DNA of 25,266 nucleotides from NCBI GenBank assembly GCA_021154515.1, contig JAJKIL010000216.1:1-25266 (forward strand), given 5' to 3'. Positions 16,437 through 23,180 of this stretch are shown one piece after another (positions within the stretch are counted from its first letter, which is position 1; the number at the start of each line of letters is the position of its first letter). The notes below the pieces were generated by a model. That model was not told where the DNA came from, ran no database searches, and saw only the letters and a program-made list of their open reading frames with translations. Position numbers and translations under genes: made by a program. This DNA is from Niastella sp. Its GTDB lineage: Bacteria; Bacteroidota; Bacteroidia; Chitinophagales; Chitinophagaceae.

Positions 16437-17459
16437 ATGAACCGTAAGCATTTTTTATCCTCGTTCCTGGTAGCCGGTTTGCCCTTGCCCGGTTGGTCTG
16501 CGTGGCGAAGCGATGGGGAGAACGACGCCCCGGCGGCCATTTTACCCCGTTATTTAAAACCCGGCGATACCATTGGCATTACCTGTCCTGCCGGTTTCAT
16601 CACCCTGCCCGAAATACAACCTGCCATGTTGCAAATGATAGAGTGGGGGTTCAATATCAAGGTAGGGGATACCGTAGGGAAAAAGGATTTTACTTTCGGG
16701 GGAACCGATGAAGAACGGGCGGGCGATTTTCAGCAAATGCTCGACGATCCCAAAGTAAAAGCCATTATGTGTGCCCGTGGGGGCTATGGTTTTGTTCGCA
16801 TCATCGATAAATTGAATTTCTCCAAACTGGTTACCCAACCCAAGTGGATCATCGGTTTTAGCGACATTACCGTATTGCACTGCCACCTGAACCGGAATTA
16901 TGGCATTGCCTCCATTCACTCCAAAATGTGCAACAGTTTTCCCGACGACTGGAATAAAGCGGAACCCATTCAAATTGAGACCATCCTGTCTATAAAACAG
17001 GCCCTAACCGGGCAAAAAATGAAGTATACCGTGCCGGTAAATCCGTTGAATAAACCCGGTAAGGCCGAAGGCGCATTGATCGGCGGTAACCTGAAACTCA
17101 TTGAAACGCTGGCTGGCACCAAATCTGACCTGCGCACCACCAATAAGATCCTGTTTGTAGAAGATACCGGAGAATACCTGTACAGCATCGATCGCATGTT
17201 CTGGAACCTGAAACGCACCGGGAAGCTGGAAAAACTGGCCGGACTGATCGTGGGCGGGTTCAAGATAAAACCCGACGATCCGGGGGAGGAGTTTGGGCGT
17301 ACCATCCAGGATATTGTGCTGGAAAAAGTGAAGGAATACCATTTCCCCGTGTGTTTCGACTTCCCCGTTGGTCACCAGCGAAACAATTATGCGTTAAAAT
17401 GCGGGGTAAAACACCGGCTCTCCGTTTCTAACGAAGATGTAATACTGCAGGAAATTTAA
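16437..17459 (+). CDS. LD-carboxypeptidase (peptidase family S66), probably exported
   Basis: Serine peptidase that removes the terminal D-Ala from murein tetrapeptides. The 340-residue product keeps the whole S66 pattern: RGGYGFVRIID, the nucleophile S142 in IGFSDITVLH, E242 in FVEDTGEY and H313 in FPVGHQRNNYAL. It differs from the next gene by about 33 extra N-terminal residues (MNRKHFLSSFLVAGLPLPGW), which look like a signal peptide with a weak Tat-like RK pair. The mature part begins near PRYLKPGDT. Periplasmic action is therefore likely but not certain. The next gene is a tandem paralog 47 nt downstream, with the same order of motifs and its own promoter box. Confidence 0.92.
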   Translation: MNRKHFLSSFLVAGLPLPGWSAWRSDGENDAPAAILPRYLKPGDTIGITCPAGFITLPEIQPAMLQMIEWGFNIKVGDTVGKKDFTFGGTDEERAGDFQQMLDDPKVKAIMCARGGYGFVRIIDKLNFSKLVTQPKWIIGFSDITVLHCHLNRNYGIASIHSKMCNSFPDDWNKAEPIQIETILSIKQALTGQKMKYTVPVNPLNKPGKAEGALIGGNLKLIETLAGTKSDLRTTNKILFVEDTGEYLYSIDRMFWNLKRTGKLEKLAGLIVGGFKIKPDDPGEEFGRTIQDIVLEKVKEYHFPVCFDFPVGHQRNNYALKCGVKHRLSVSNEDVILQEI

Positions 17460-17476
17460 GGGTAAAATGGTTTGCT

Positions 17477-17484
17477 TATTTTTG
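17477..17484 (+). promoter_or_regulatory. -7 box (TAnnTTTG) before the second LD-carboxypeptidase
   Basis: TATTTTTG in the 47-nt gap between the two paralogs, 22 nt before the ATG at 17507. It suggests the second gene can be transcribed on its own. No clear -33 element was found. Confidence 0.5.
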
Positions 17485-17506
17485 CGCATTCGTAATAATT
17501 ACAACA

Positions 17507-18415
17507 ATGGTAAAAGTTCCTCCTTATTTACAGCCAGGTGATACAATAGCATTGGTATGTCCTTCAGGGTATATGGCCATCGAAAAAGCGCAAACCTGTA
17601 TAGATGTATTAAAAGAATGGGGCTATAAAGTAAAAATAGGCACTACCGTTGGCAGCCATTCCATCAATTACTTCTCCGGCACCGACGAGGAACGCCTGAT
17701 AAATTTTCAACAGATCCTCGACGATGATACCGTGAATGCAGTATTGTGCGCCCGTGGGGGATATGGGTTAAGCCGCATTATCGATCACATCAGTTTCAGG
17801 AAGTTTAAGAAACAGCCTAAATGGGTGATCGGGTTTAGTGATATAACGGTACTGCATTCCCACATCTATTCCAATTATGGCATTGCTACCATGCACGCAC
17901 CAATGGCCGCTGCTTTTAACGATGGCGGTTACAGGAATGAGTATGTGCAATCGCTGAAAAACGTAATGGAAGGGAAAAGTATAAAGTATGAAGTGCCCGG
18001 TCATGAATTTAACAGAAAAGGTGAGGGAGTAGGCGAACTGGTGGGTGGTAACCTGGCGATGCTGGCGCATATGGTAGGCACCCCTTCCGATATAAAAACA
18101 AAAGGACGAATATTGTTCCTCGAAGATGTGGGCGAATACCTGTACAATATCGATCGCATGATGCACCAGTTAAAACGCAGCGGCAAGCTGGACAAACTGG
18201 CCGGACTGATCGTCGGCGGTTTTAGCGATACAAAAGATACCGAGCGGCCGTTTGGGCAAAATGTATATGAGATCATTCGCGATATAGTGAAGGAATATGA
18301 TTATCCCGTTTGCTTTGGTTTTCCTGTAAGTCATGAAAAAGAGAACTATGCGCTGAAAGTGGGTGTTGGCTATAAATTGAAAGTGGGGAAATCGAAGGTT
18401 ATGTTGATTGGTTGA
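17507..18415 (+). CDS. ldcA: muramoyltetrapeptide LD-carboxypeptidase LdcA (family S66)
   Basis: Cytoplasmic enzyme of peptidoglycan recycling that converts the tetrapeptide to the tripeptide by removing D-Ala. At 302 residues it is the normal LdcA length. The catalytic triad is S111 (IGFSDITVLH), E206 (LEDVGEY) and H276 (FPVSHEKENYAL), close in spacing to Ser115/Glu217/His285 of the Pseudomonas enzyme. CARGGYGLSRII precedes the nucleophile. No signal peptide is present: the protein begins with VKVPPYLQPGDTIALVCPSG. It is a tandem duplicate of the preceding gene, and the lack of a signal points to a division of labour across the inner membrane. The gene is followed by a GTTAACCAG repeat tract rather than a clear terminator. 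Confidence 0.94.
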   Translation: MVKVPPYLQPGDTIALVCPSGYMAIEKAQTCIDVLKEWGYKVKIGTTVGSHSINYFSGTDEERLINFQQILDDDTVNAVLCARGGYGLSRIIDHISFRKFKKQPKWVIGFSDITVLHSHIYSNYGIATMHAPMAAAFNDGGYRNEYVQSLKNVMEGKSIKYEVPGHEFNRKGEGVGELVGGNLAMLAHMVGTPSDIKTKGRILFLEDVGEYLYNIDRMMHQLKRSGKLDKLAGLIVGGFSDTKDTERPFGQNVYEIIRDIVKEYDYPVCFGFPVSHEKENYALKVGVGYKLKVGKSKVMLIG

Positions 18416-18500
18416 GTTGACGGGTTAACCAGTTAACCAGTTGACCAGTTAACCAGGAAAAAGGAAGTTGAGGGTTGATAAGGTTGATAAAGTTGATAAT
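18415..18500. repeat. second GTTAACCAGTTGACCAG-type intergenic tract
   Basis: Tandem imperfect GTTAACCA and GTTGACCA units, then three GTTGATA units, directly after the ldcA stop. TTGACCAGTTAACCAG at 18441-18456 is identical to 12641-12656, so both tracts belong to one dispersed repeat type. Confidence 0.7.
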
Positions 18501-18563
18501 GGGATGAGATATGAAAGAGGTGAGAAATGAAAATAGTGGGAATATTACATCTTCGCGAGCCAT

Positions 18564-18591
18564 CTCTGCCTTCTGCCCTCTGCCTTTTGCC
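18564..18591. repeat. four tandem 7-nt units YTYTGCC
   Basis: CTCTGCC, TTCTGCC, CTCTGCC and TTTTGCC follow each other without gaps, ending 5 nt before the ATG at 18597. The pyrimidine-rich tract sits where the leader of the GRDP-like gene would be. Confidence 0.7.
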
Positions 18592-18596
18592 GTTTC

Positions 18597-20069
18597 ATGT
18601 TTTTACCATTTACCCGTATGAACCTACCCGAACACTTATTACTGTGGGACAAGATCCAACGCTTTGCGTTTGACGACCCAAACGCTACTATTACCTTTTC
18701 GAAAAAGCTGGCCGATCAGCAAAGATGGTCGGCCTTGTATACCCAACGGGTTATTGAAGAATACCGCCGATTTATTTTTTTGTGTTGTATTTCACCCAAT
18801 GGCGCATCGCCATCCAAGGCAGTAGATGAAGCCTGGCACCTGCATCTCACCTATACACAATCTTACTGGAATGCATTCTGCAAAAATACCCTTGGTAAGG
18901 ATATTCATCATTATCCATCCAGCGGTGGTGAGCAGGAAGATCATAAACATACCAACTGGTATGCAGAAACGCTTGACTTATATGCAGCTGTTTTTTACTC
19001 CCCGCCACCGGCCGATATCTGGCCACCCCCGGTAAAACAGGAGCAGGCACGGGTGCCTGCGCAGTCAATATTAATGCCGGAAGAACCGTATAAAATGGGA
19101 ACGGGGATGATAATGAGAGCTGTAATACTACTATTATTCCCTTTTGCATTCAATTACTTTATCACCGGAATAGTATTTCCCTTCTACTTAAATGGACCCC
19201 AATTCTTATTGTTTTATGCTATGCTTGTAGCGGCTGCGCTGTTGGTACACTACCTGATGCGGCAGGACAGATTACAGTTTATGAAAAAAACGATAGATGC
19301 GGTACCCCTGGATGATCTCAATATATTTCAATTAACGCATTTCGTATATGGAAAGGAAAGGGCTTTACAAACTGGCCTGGTAGACCTGTACAGAAGAGAA
19401 CTGATATCGATAGAGGAGCGGAAAATTATAGGTCATCAAAACAAATACCGGGCGACTGAAAAGGAAGAGAATCCGCTTATTCCGGCCCTGTTAGTCAGTT
19501 CTGATGAAAGTTGGGCTTATTATACAGATATCGAGACCTGGTATAGGCAACAGCCGTTTGTACATCCGGCCATTGAAAAAATATTCAGGCTCAGTGAAGA
19601 AAATGAACCCAGAAGAAAAAGATACCTGGTAATAGGGATGGTTTTATTCATTGGGCTGGCGCGTATACTACAGGGATGGAACAATGACCGGCCTGTTACT
19701 TTTCTTTTTATAGAAGTAATAGCTTTAGTATTAGGAGCGGGGTTGTTAAGCTATGAGTTTTCAACAAAGACATATGCTTATGTAAAACTAAAAGCATTGT
19801 TGTTGGATAAAGCAGGCAGTAAACGATTGCATCCTGATCCCGTGGTTAATGATTTTGCAATAAACGGTAAACAGGTGTTGGGTTGGCTACCGGCAACGAT
19901 CATGCTGGAATCGATGATCGTTCTTTTTCCTGTAGAACCTCAGACTGTTACCAGTCGTGATAGTAGTAGCAGTAGAAATGACAGCAGTTGTGGTAGTAGC
20001 GGCAGTAGTTGCGGTGGCAGCAGCGGCGGTAGTGGCGGCGGCTGTGGTGGTTGCAGCAGCAGTAATTGA
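18597..20069 (+). CDS. GRDP-like (DUF1399-like) membrane protein with Gly/Ser/Cys tail, copy 1
   Basis: Protein of 490 residues, function unknown. The N-terminal soluble part (about 8-145) resembles the glycine-rich-domain-protein family: VDEAWHLHLTYTQSYW (76-91), HH at 104-105 and DHKH at 115-118 are possible metal ligands, and FLCCISPNGASPS precedes them. Two membrane helices follow at about 172-194 and 200-221, then a soluble region with IFQLTHFVYGKERALQTGLVDLYRRELI, and two more helices at about 343-358 and 367-387. The C-terminus (about 453-490) is low complexity, mostly Ser, Gly and Cys. The layout resembles membrane proteins with a TIGR04222-type domain, from memory. An internal ATG at 18618 matches the paralog's M110 and may be the true start. 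Copy 2 lies 149 nt downstream. Confidence 0.8.
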   Translation: MFLPFTRMNLPEHLLLWDKIQRFAFDDPNATITFSKKLADQQRWSALYTQRVIEEYRRFIFLCCISPNGASPSKAVDEAWHLHLTYTQSYWNAFCKNTLGKDIHHYPSSGGEQEDHKHTNWYAETLDLYAAVFYSPPPADIWPPPVKQEQARVPAQSILMPEEPYKMGTGMIMRAVILLLFPFAFNYFITGIVFPFYLNGPQFLLFYAMLVAAALLVHYLMRQDRLQFMKKTIDAVPLDDLNIFQLTHFVYGKERALQTGLVDLYRRELISIEERKIIGHQNKYRATEKEENPLIPALLVSSDESWAYYTDIETWYRQQPFVHPAIEKIFRLSEENEPRRKRYLVIGMVLFIGLARILQGWNNDRPVTFLFIEVIALVLGAGLLSYEFSTKTYAYVKLKALLLDKAGSKRLHPDPVVNDFAINGKQVLGWLPATIMLESMIVLFPVEPQTVTSRDSSSSRNDSSCGSSGSSCGGSSGGSGGGCGGCSSSN

Positions 20070-20191
20070 ATCTGTCCGCTTTGTTTGGTTCCACGCTGCG
20101 TTTCACGCACCGATTATACCGTTCTACGTGTTTCACGCGGCTTAATAATTTGGTAACATAGCATTCCTTGCACGTTTGACAAACTCCGTTA

Positions 20192-20199
20192 TACCTTTG
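20192..20199 (+). promoter_or_regulatory. -7 box (TAnnTTTG) of GRDP-like copy 2
   Basis: TACCTTTG, 19 nt before the ATG at 20219. A -33-like CTTG lies at 20167-20170 (spacer 21). The 122 nt upstream, after the copy 1 stop, contain GTTTCACGC twice (20100-20108 and 20130-20138, 30 nt apart), of unknown meaning. Confidence 0.55.
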
Positions 20200-20201
20200 T
20201 A

Positions 20202-20541
20202 TAACCAAAGACAATAGCATGAGATCCGACGAACGAGGGGCTTTGGGGTACAAGTCAACAATTAGGAATCCGATCATTGCGATCGTTGTTGTAATTCTCC
20301 TGGTCCCGCTAATAACAAGCACCGTTTACTACAAAGTTTTATCTCCTTTTTCCCTTCCCGATCTTTCTTTTGCCCTTTTCTTTCTTTTACTCGCCATTAG
20401 TTGTATGCTCTCTTATTTATTACTGAAATTTGAAAAAAGCCTGGCGCTCCAGCCATTATTAAAAGCTGCCTTTCCAGTAAATGCCACCATCTTTCAACTC
20501 GCTTATTTTTCGCTTAATTTATATTTTTTAACCAAAGACAA
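20202..20541 (+). repeat. 13-nt direct repeats, each 4 nt before an ATG
   Basis: TAACCAAAGACAA occurs at 20202-20214 and at 20529-20541, exactly 327 nt apart. Both copies end 4 nt before an in-frame ATG (20219 and 20546). After each ATG the DNA stays similar with small gaps (GAACGAGGGGCTTTGG against GAACACAGGGGCCTTTGG; CAAGTCAACAATT against AAGATCCAACAATT). This looks like a duplicated leader and gene start. Confidence 0.75.
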
Positions 20542-21940
20542 GTATATGAAAATTGAAGAACACAGGGGCCTTTGGAGTAAGATCCAACAATTTCCCCTTG
20601 ATGACCCAAATGCAGCCATTACCTTCTCGCACAAATTGGCTGCCACGCAAAACTGGTCGCCCGACTTTACTGCACGGGTTGTTGAGGAATACCGGAAATT
20701 TCTCTTCTTATGTTGTATCTCTCCAAATGGCGCATCACCCTCACAGACTGTAGACGAAGTCTGGCACCTGCACCTCACTTACACAAAATCGTATTGGACC
20801 GATTTGTGTAAGAATACACTCCGTATAAACATTCACCACAACCCATCCCAGGGAGGGGATGAAGAAGACCACAAACACCGTGAGTGGTATGCCGAAACCC
20901 TGCTATTGTACGAGTCGGTTTTTGGCACACCACCGCCGGACGACATCTGGCCACCGCCGAAAATGGAATTGCCAATACCAGAACCGGCCTGGCATCTCCG
21001 AAATGAAATGATTGTTCTTTTTGTAATTCTGTTATCGCTCCCGCTCATTATTAGTGCCATCCGGCACGACGTTTTATTTCCCTTCGCACTCCCAGGTCCG
21101 CAATTTTTAGTTTTCTTCCCACTACTGGCACTAAGTTGTATAATTTGCCACACCATTCTTCAGTACGACAGAAACCGGCCTTTACAACAACTGGTAGTTG
21201 AACACTTTCCCACAGATGCTACTATTTTTCAAACAGCACTATTATATTATGGAAAGCATCGGTCTGTACAAACAGGTATTGTAGACCTGATACGCAGGAA
21301 TTTACTCAGTGTTTCTTCGGACGAAGTTTTCACGCTTCACAAAAACCGGTATCAAAAACTGGTAAACGAACAGAACCCGTTAATAGCAGGTTTTCTGAAC
21401 GAAGAACGCGAAACGGTAGAGTATAGCACCATAGCGAGTGTGTGGTACAGAGAAGAATATATACGGCATCCGGCTTTGCAAAAGTTGCGTTCGCTGGCGC
21501 AGTGTAAAGAATCTTTCCTGAAAAAGTACAACCTGCTACTTATTCCTTTTGCAGTATGCATTATCAGGTTCTTCCAGGGAATGTATAACAGTAAACCGGT
21601 AACCTATCTTTTCGGTGAAATGCTCGCCCTGGTGGCAGTAACAGTGTTGGTACAAGTGACCACATCGAGGTATGCAATAGTATTAAGCAAAATAAAAGAA
21701 CTTATACATGATCCCTTCGGGGCAGTTTTGCGATATGATGATGAAGTGGTTCTCTCGTATGCCCGGGGTAAGAATTCAATTGAAGTTTTTGCTGAAGGAC
21801 TCTTGCTGGTAACCATCTTCACTCCCTGGGCCAGCCTCGATCATAATAACCCATTACCTAAACCCGGCGATGGCGGCGGGGGCTGCGGCAGCAGTTGTGG
21901 TGGCGGATGCGGTGGTGGTTGTGGGGGCTGTGGAAGTTAG
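20219..21940 (+). CDS. GRDP-like (DUF1399-like) membrane protein with Gly/Cys tail, copy 2 with N-terminal extension
   Basis: Paralog of the preceding gene, 573 residues, function unknown. From M110 on it follows copy 1: GLWSKIQQFPLDDPNAAITF, FLCCISPNGASPS, VDEVWHLHLTYTKSYW, HH at 206-207 and DHKH at 217-220. Membrane helices follow near 262-280 and 293-314, then ATIFQ...QTGIVDLIRRNLL, two more helices, and a tail rich in CGGG units. Residues 1-109 have no counterpart at the start of copy 1. Residues 16-100 align without gaps to residues 261-345 of the same protein (about 35 identities in 85), so the extension repeats the central membrane module. Translation may begin at 20219 (promoter box present) or at M110 (20546). 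I keep the longer form because it has no stops. Confidence 0.78.
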   Translation: MRSDERGALGYKSTIRNPIIAIVVVILLVPLITSTVYYKVLSPFSLPDLSFALFFLLLAISCMLSYLLLKFEKSLALQPLLKAAFPVNATIFQLAYFSLNLYFLTKDKYMKIEEHRGLWSKIQQFPLDDPNAAITFSHKLAATQNWSPDFTARVVEEYRKFLFLCCISPNGASPSQTVDEVWHLHLTYTKSYWTDLCKNTLRINIHHNPSQGGDEEDHKHREWYAETLLLYESVFGTPPPDDIWPPPKMELPIPEPAWHLRNEMIVLFVILLSLPLIISAIRHDVLFPFALPGPQFLVFFPLLALSCIICHTILQYDRNRPLQQLVVEHFPTDATIFQTALLYYGKHRSVQTGIVDLIRRNLLSVSSDEVFTLHKNRYQKLVNEQNPLIAGFLNEERETVEYSTIASVWYREEYIRHPALQKLRSLAQCKESFLKKYNLLLIPFAVCIIRFFQGMYNSKPVTYLFGEMLALVAVTVLVQVTTSRYAIVLSKIKELIHDPFGAVLRYDDEVVLSYARGKNSIEVFAEGLLLVTIFTPWASLDHNNPLPKPGDGGGGCGSSCGGGCGGGCGGCGS

Positions 21941-22000
21941 TATGATCTTAGTTTTATGTTCAAAGTGTATAGTTCAAAGTTTTAGTGTTTTTAAAAGATG

Positions 22001-22031
22001 CCAGAGACCCACGGTTTCTGGTTTGTTGTTT
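22001..22031 (+). terminator. terminator after GRDP-like copy 2
   Basis: CCAGAGAC/GTTTCTGG stem (22001-22008 with 22014-22021, one G-U pair on the plus strand), loop CCACG, followed by TTTGTTGTTT. The wobble pair is C-A on the minus strand, so it fits plus-strand RNA. It lies 60 nt after the stop. Confidence 0.7.
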
Positions 22032-22044
22032 ATATACCCGACAT

Positions 22045-22079
22045 AAAAAAAGGTGCGCTCCGCCATGATGGAACACACC
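22045..22079 (-). terminator. minus-strand terminator with no minus-strand protein gene
   Basis: On the minus strand GGTGTGTTCC pairs with GGAGCGCACC (10 bp with two G-U pairs), loop ATCATGGC, followed by seven U. On the plus strand the two wobble positions are A-C mismatches and no U tract follows, so the element is specific for minus-strand RNA. The next minus-strand gene upstream of it is the hydrolase ending at 23181, beyond oxyR. Confidence 0.78.
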
Positions 22080-22158
22080 CGTTATTCGTCAACTATTCCA
22101 AACTATAATTTTCTCCTGTGCTGTTGTTGAAAGATTAGATTGCTTCCCTAAAGTTCTA

Positions 22159-22166
22159 TATTTTTG
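22159..22166 (+). promoter_or_regulatory. -7 box (TAnnTTTG) of oxyR
   Basis: TATTTTTG, with a possible -33 TTG at 22140-22142 (spacer 16, slightly short). It predicts a start near 22171 and a leader of about 45 nt that includes the OxyR half-site at 22200-22214. Confidence 0.6.
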
Positions 22167-22199
22167 TTGATAAGTCAAATTGATTGATATTATAGAACC

Positions 22200-22214
22200 A
22201 TAGATAAAATCTAT
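22200..22214. promoter_or_regulatory. OxyR-type binding half-site at the oxyR start
   Basis: ATAGATAAAATCTAT fits the E. coli OxyR consensus ATAGnTnnnAnCTAT at every defined position and is a perfect 6-bp inverted repeat around AAA. It ends one base before the oxyR ATG. The second half-site expected 7 nt away (22178-22192) is poor. Its place downstream of the oxyR -7 box suggests autorepression. Confidence 0.65.
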
Positions 22215-22215
22215 T

Positions 22216-23151
22216 ATGACGTTTGTACAGTTGGAATATGTGGTAGCAGTAGACACCTACCGGCATTTTGCCACCGCCGCCGAGCATTGTTTTGTTACCC
22301 AGCCTACCTTAAGTATGCAGGTGCAAAAACTGGAAGAAGAACTGGGCGTAAAACTTTTCGATCGCAGTAAACAACCGGTTGTACCTACCGAAATAGGCGT
22401 GGAGATCGTTGAGCAGGCACGCCGCATCCTGTCGGAAAAGAACGTGATCAGCGAAATGGTTCAAGCCAAAAAAGGCATCCTGACCGGCGAACTGCGTATT
22501 GGCATTATTCCCACCCTGGCTCCTTATTTACTTCCGCTATTCATACAAAGTTTCTACAAAAAGTATCCGCATATAAAACTGGTAGTGCAGGAACTGATGA
22601 CCGAGTACATTGTTACCCGCCTGCGCGAAGGACGCATCGATGTAGGCATACTGGTAACGCCCTTACAGGAGAACGGTATCAAGGAACACGTGTTGTTTTA
22701 TGAAGAGCTGCTGGCTTATGTTTCGCGCAAGAATACGGCCTATAAAAAAACATATGTACTGCCGCAGGACATTGACCCGGAGAAATTATGGTTGTTGGAA
22801 GAAGGTCATTGTTTCCGATCGCAGATTGTAAACCTGTGCGAATTACGCCGCGCCAGTGAAATGGGCACCCATTTCGAATATGAGGCCGGCAGTATTGAAA
22901 CCCTGCGCCGGATGGTGGAATTGAATGATGGCATCACTATATTGCCCGAGCTCACCACGCTCGATATGTCGGCCCGTCAACTACAACTCATCAGGCATTT
23001 TAAAAAGCCCGCCCCCATGCGCGAGGTGAGCATTGTAGTGCACCGCGATTTTGTAAAAAAGCGCCTGATCGAAGCGCTGAAAGAAGAGATCATTAATGCG
23101 ATCCCGGATAAAATAAAGTTGAATAAGGATCAAAACGTTGTTCCTATTTAG
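22216..23151 (+). CDS. oxyR: hydrogen peroxide-sensing LysR-type regulator OxyR
   Basis: Redox-switched transcription factor that controls peroxide defence genes. The 311-residue product has an N-terminal winged helix-turn-helix (about 1-60: AAEHCFVTQPTLSMQVQKLE, then LGVKLFDRS) and a LysR effector domain (about 90-300). The decisive feature is EEGHCFRSQIVNLC: the two cysteines fall at residues 199 and 208, the same numbers and spacing as the disulfide-forming pair of E. coli OxyR, within a similar GHCLRDQ-like context. The ATG at 22216 gives the typical LysR start. No peroxidase gene (ahpC, katA) is adjacent in the window. Regulation is probably autogenous through the half-site at 22200-22214. 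A 29-nt gap with a short GAAGC/GCTTC hairpin separates its stop from the converging hydrolase genes. Confidence 0.93.
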   Translation: MTFVQLEYVVAVDTYRHFATAAEHCFVTQPTLSMQVQKLEEELGVKLFDRSKQPVVPTEIGVEIVEQARRILSEKNVISEMVQAKKGILTGELRIGIIPTLAPYLLPLFIQSFYKKYPHIKLVVQELMTEYIVTRLREGRIDVGILVTPLQENGIKEHVLFYEELLAYVSRKNTAYKKTYVLPQDIDPEKLWLLEEGHCFRSQIVNLCELRRASEMGTHFEYEAGSIETLRRMVELNDGITILPELTTLDMSARQLQLIRHFKKPAPMREVSIVVHRDFVKKRLIEALKEEIINAIPDKIKLNKDQNVVPI

Positions 23152-23180
23152 CAGGTGCCCGAAGCTTACTTCCTGCTTCG

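Noticed and set aside
19930..20066. Gly/Ser/Cys codon repeats as a CRISPR or minisatellite array
   Set aside because: The repeats are in-frame codons of the low-complexity protein tail, irregular in length and without spacers.
19948..20322. 124-codon minus-strand frame rich in Cys, Tyr and His
   Set aside because: It is the complement of the Gly/Ser/Cys tail coding region; the odd composition is a shadow of that repeat.
22178..22192. Second OxyR half-site at the 7-nt spacing
   Set aside because: Most defined consensus positions do not match, so only the single half-site at 22200-22214 is called.
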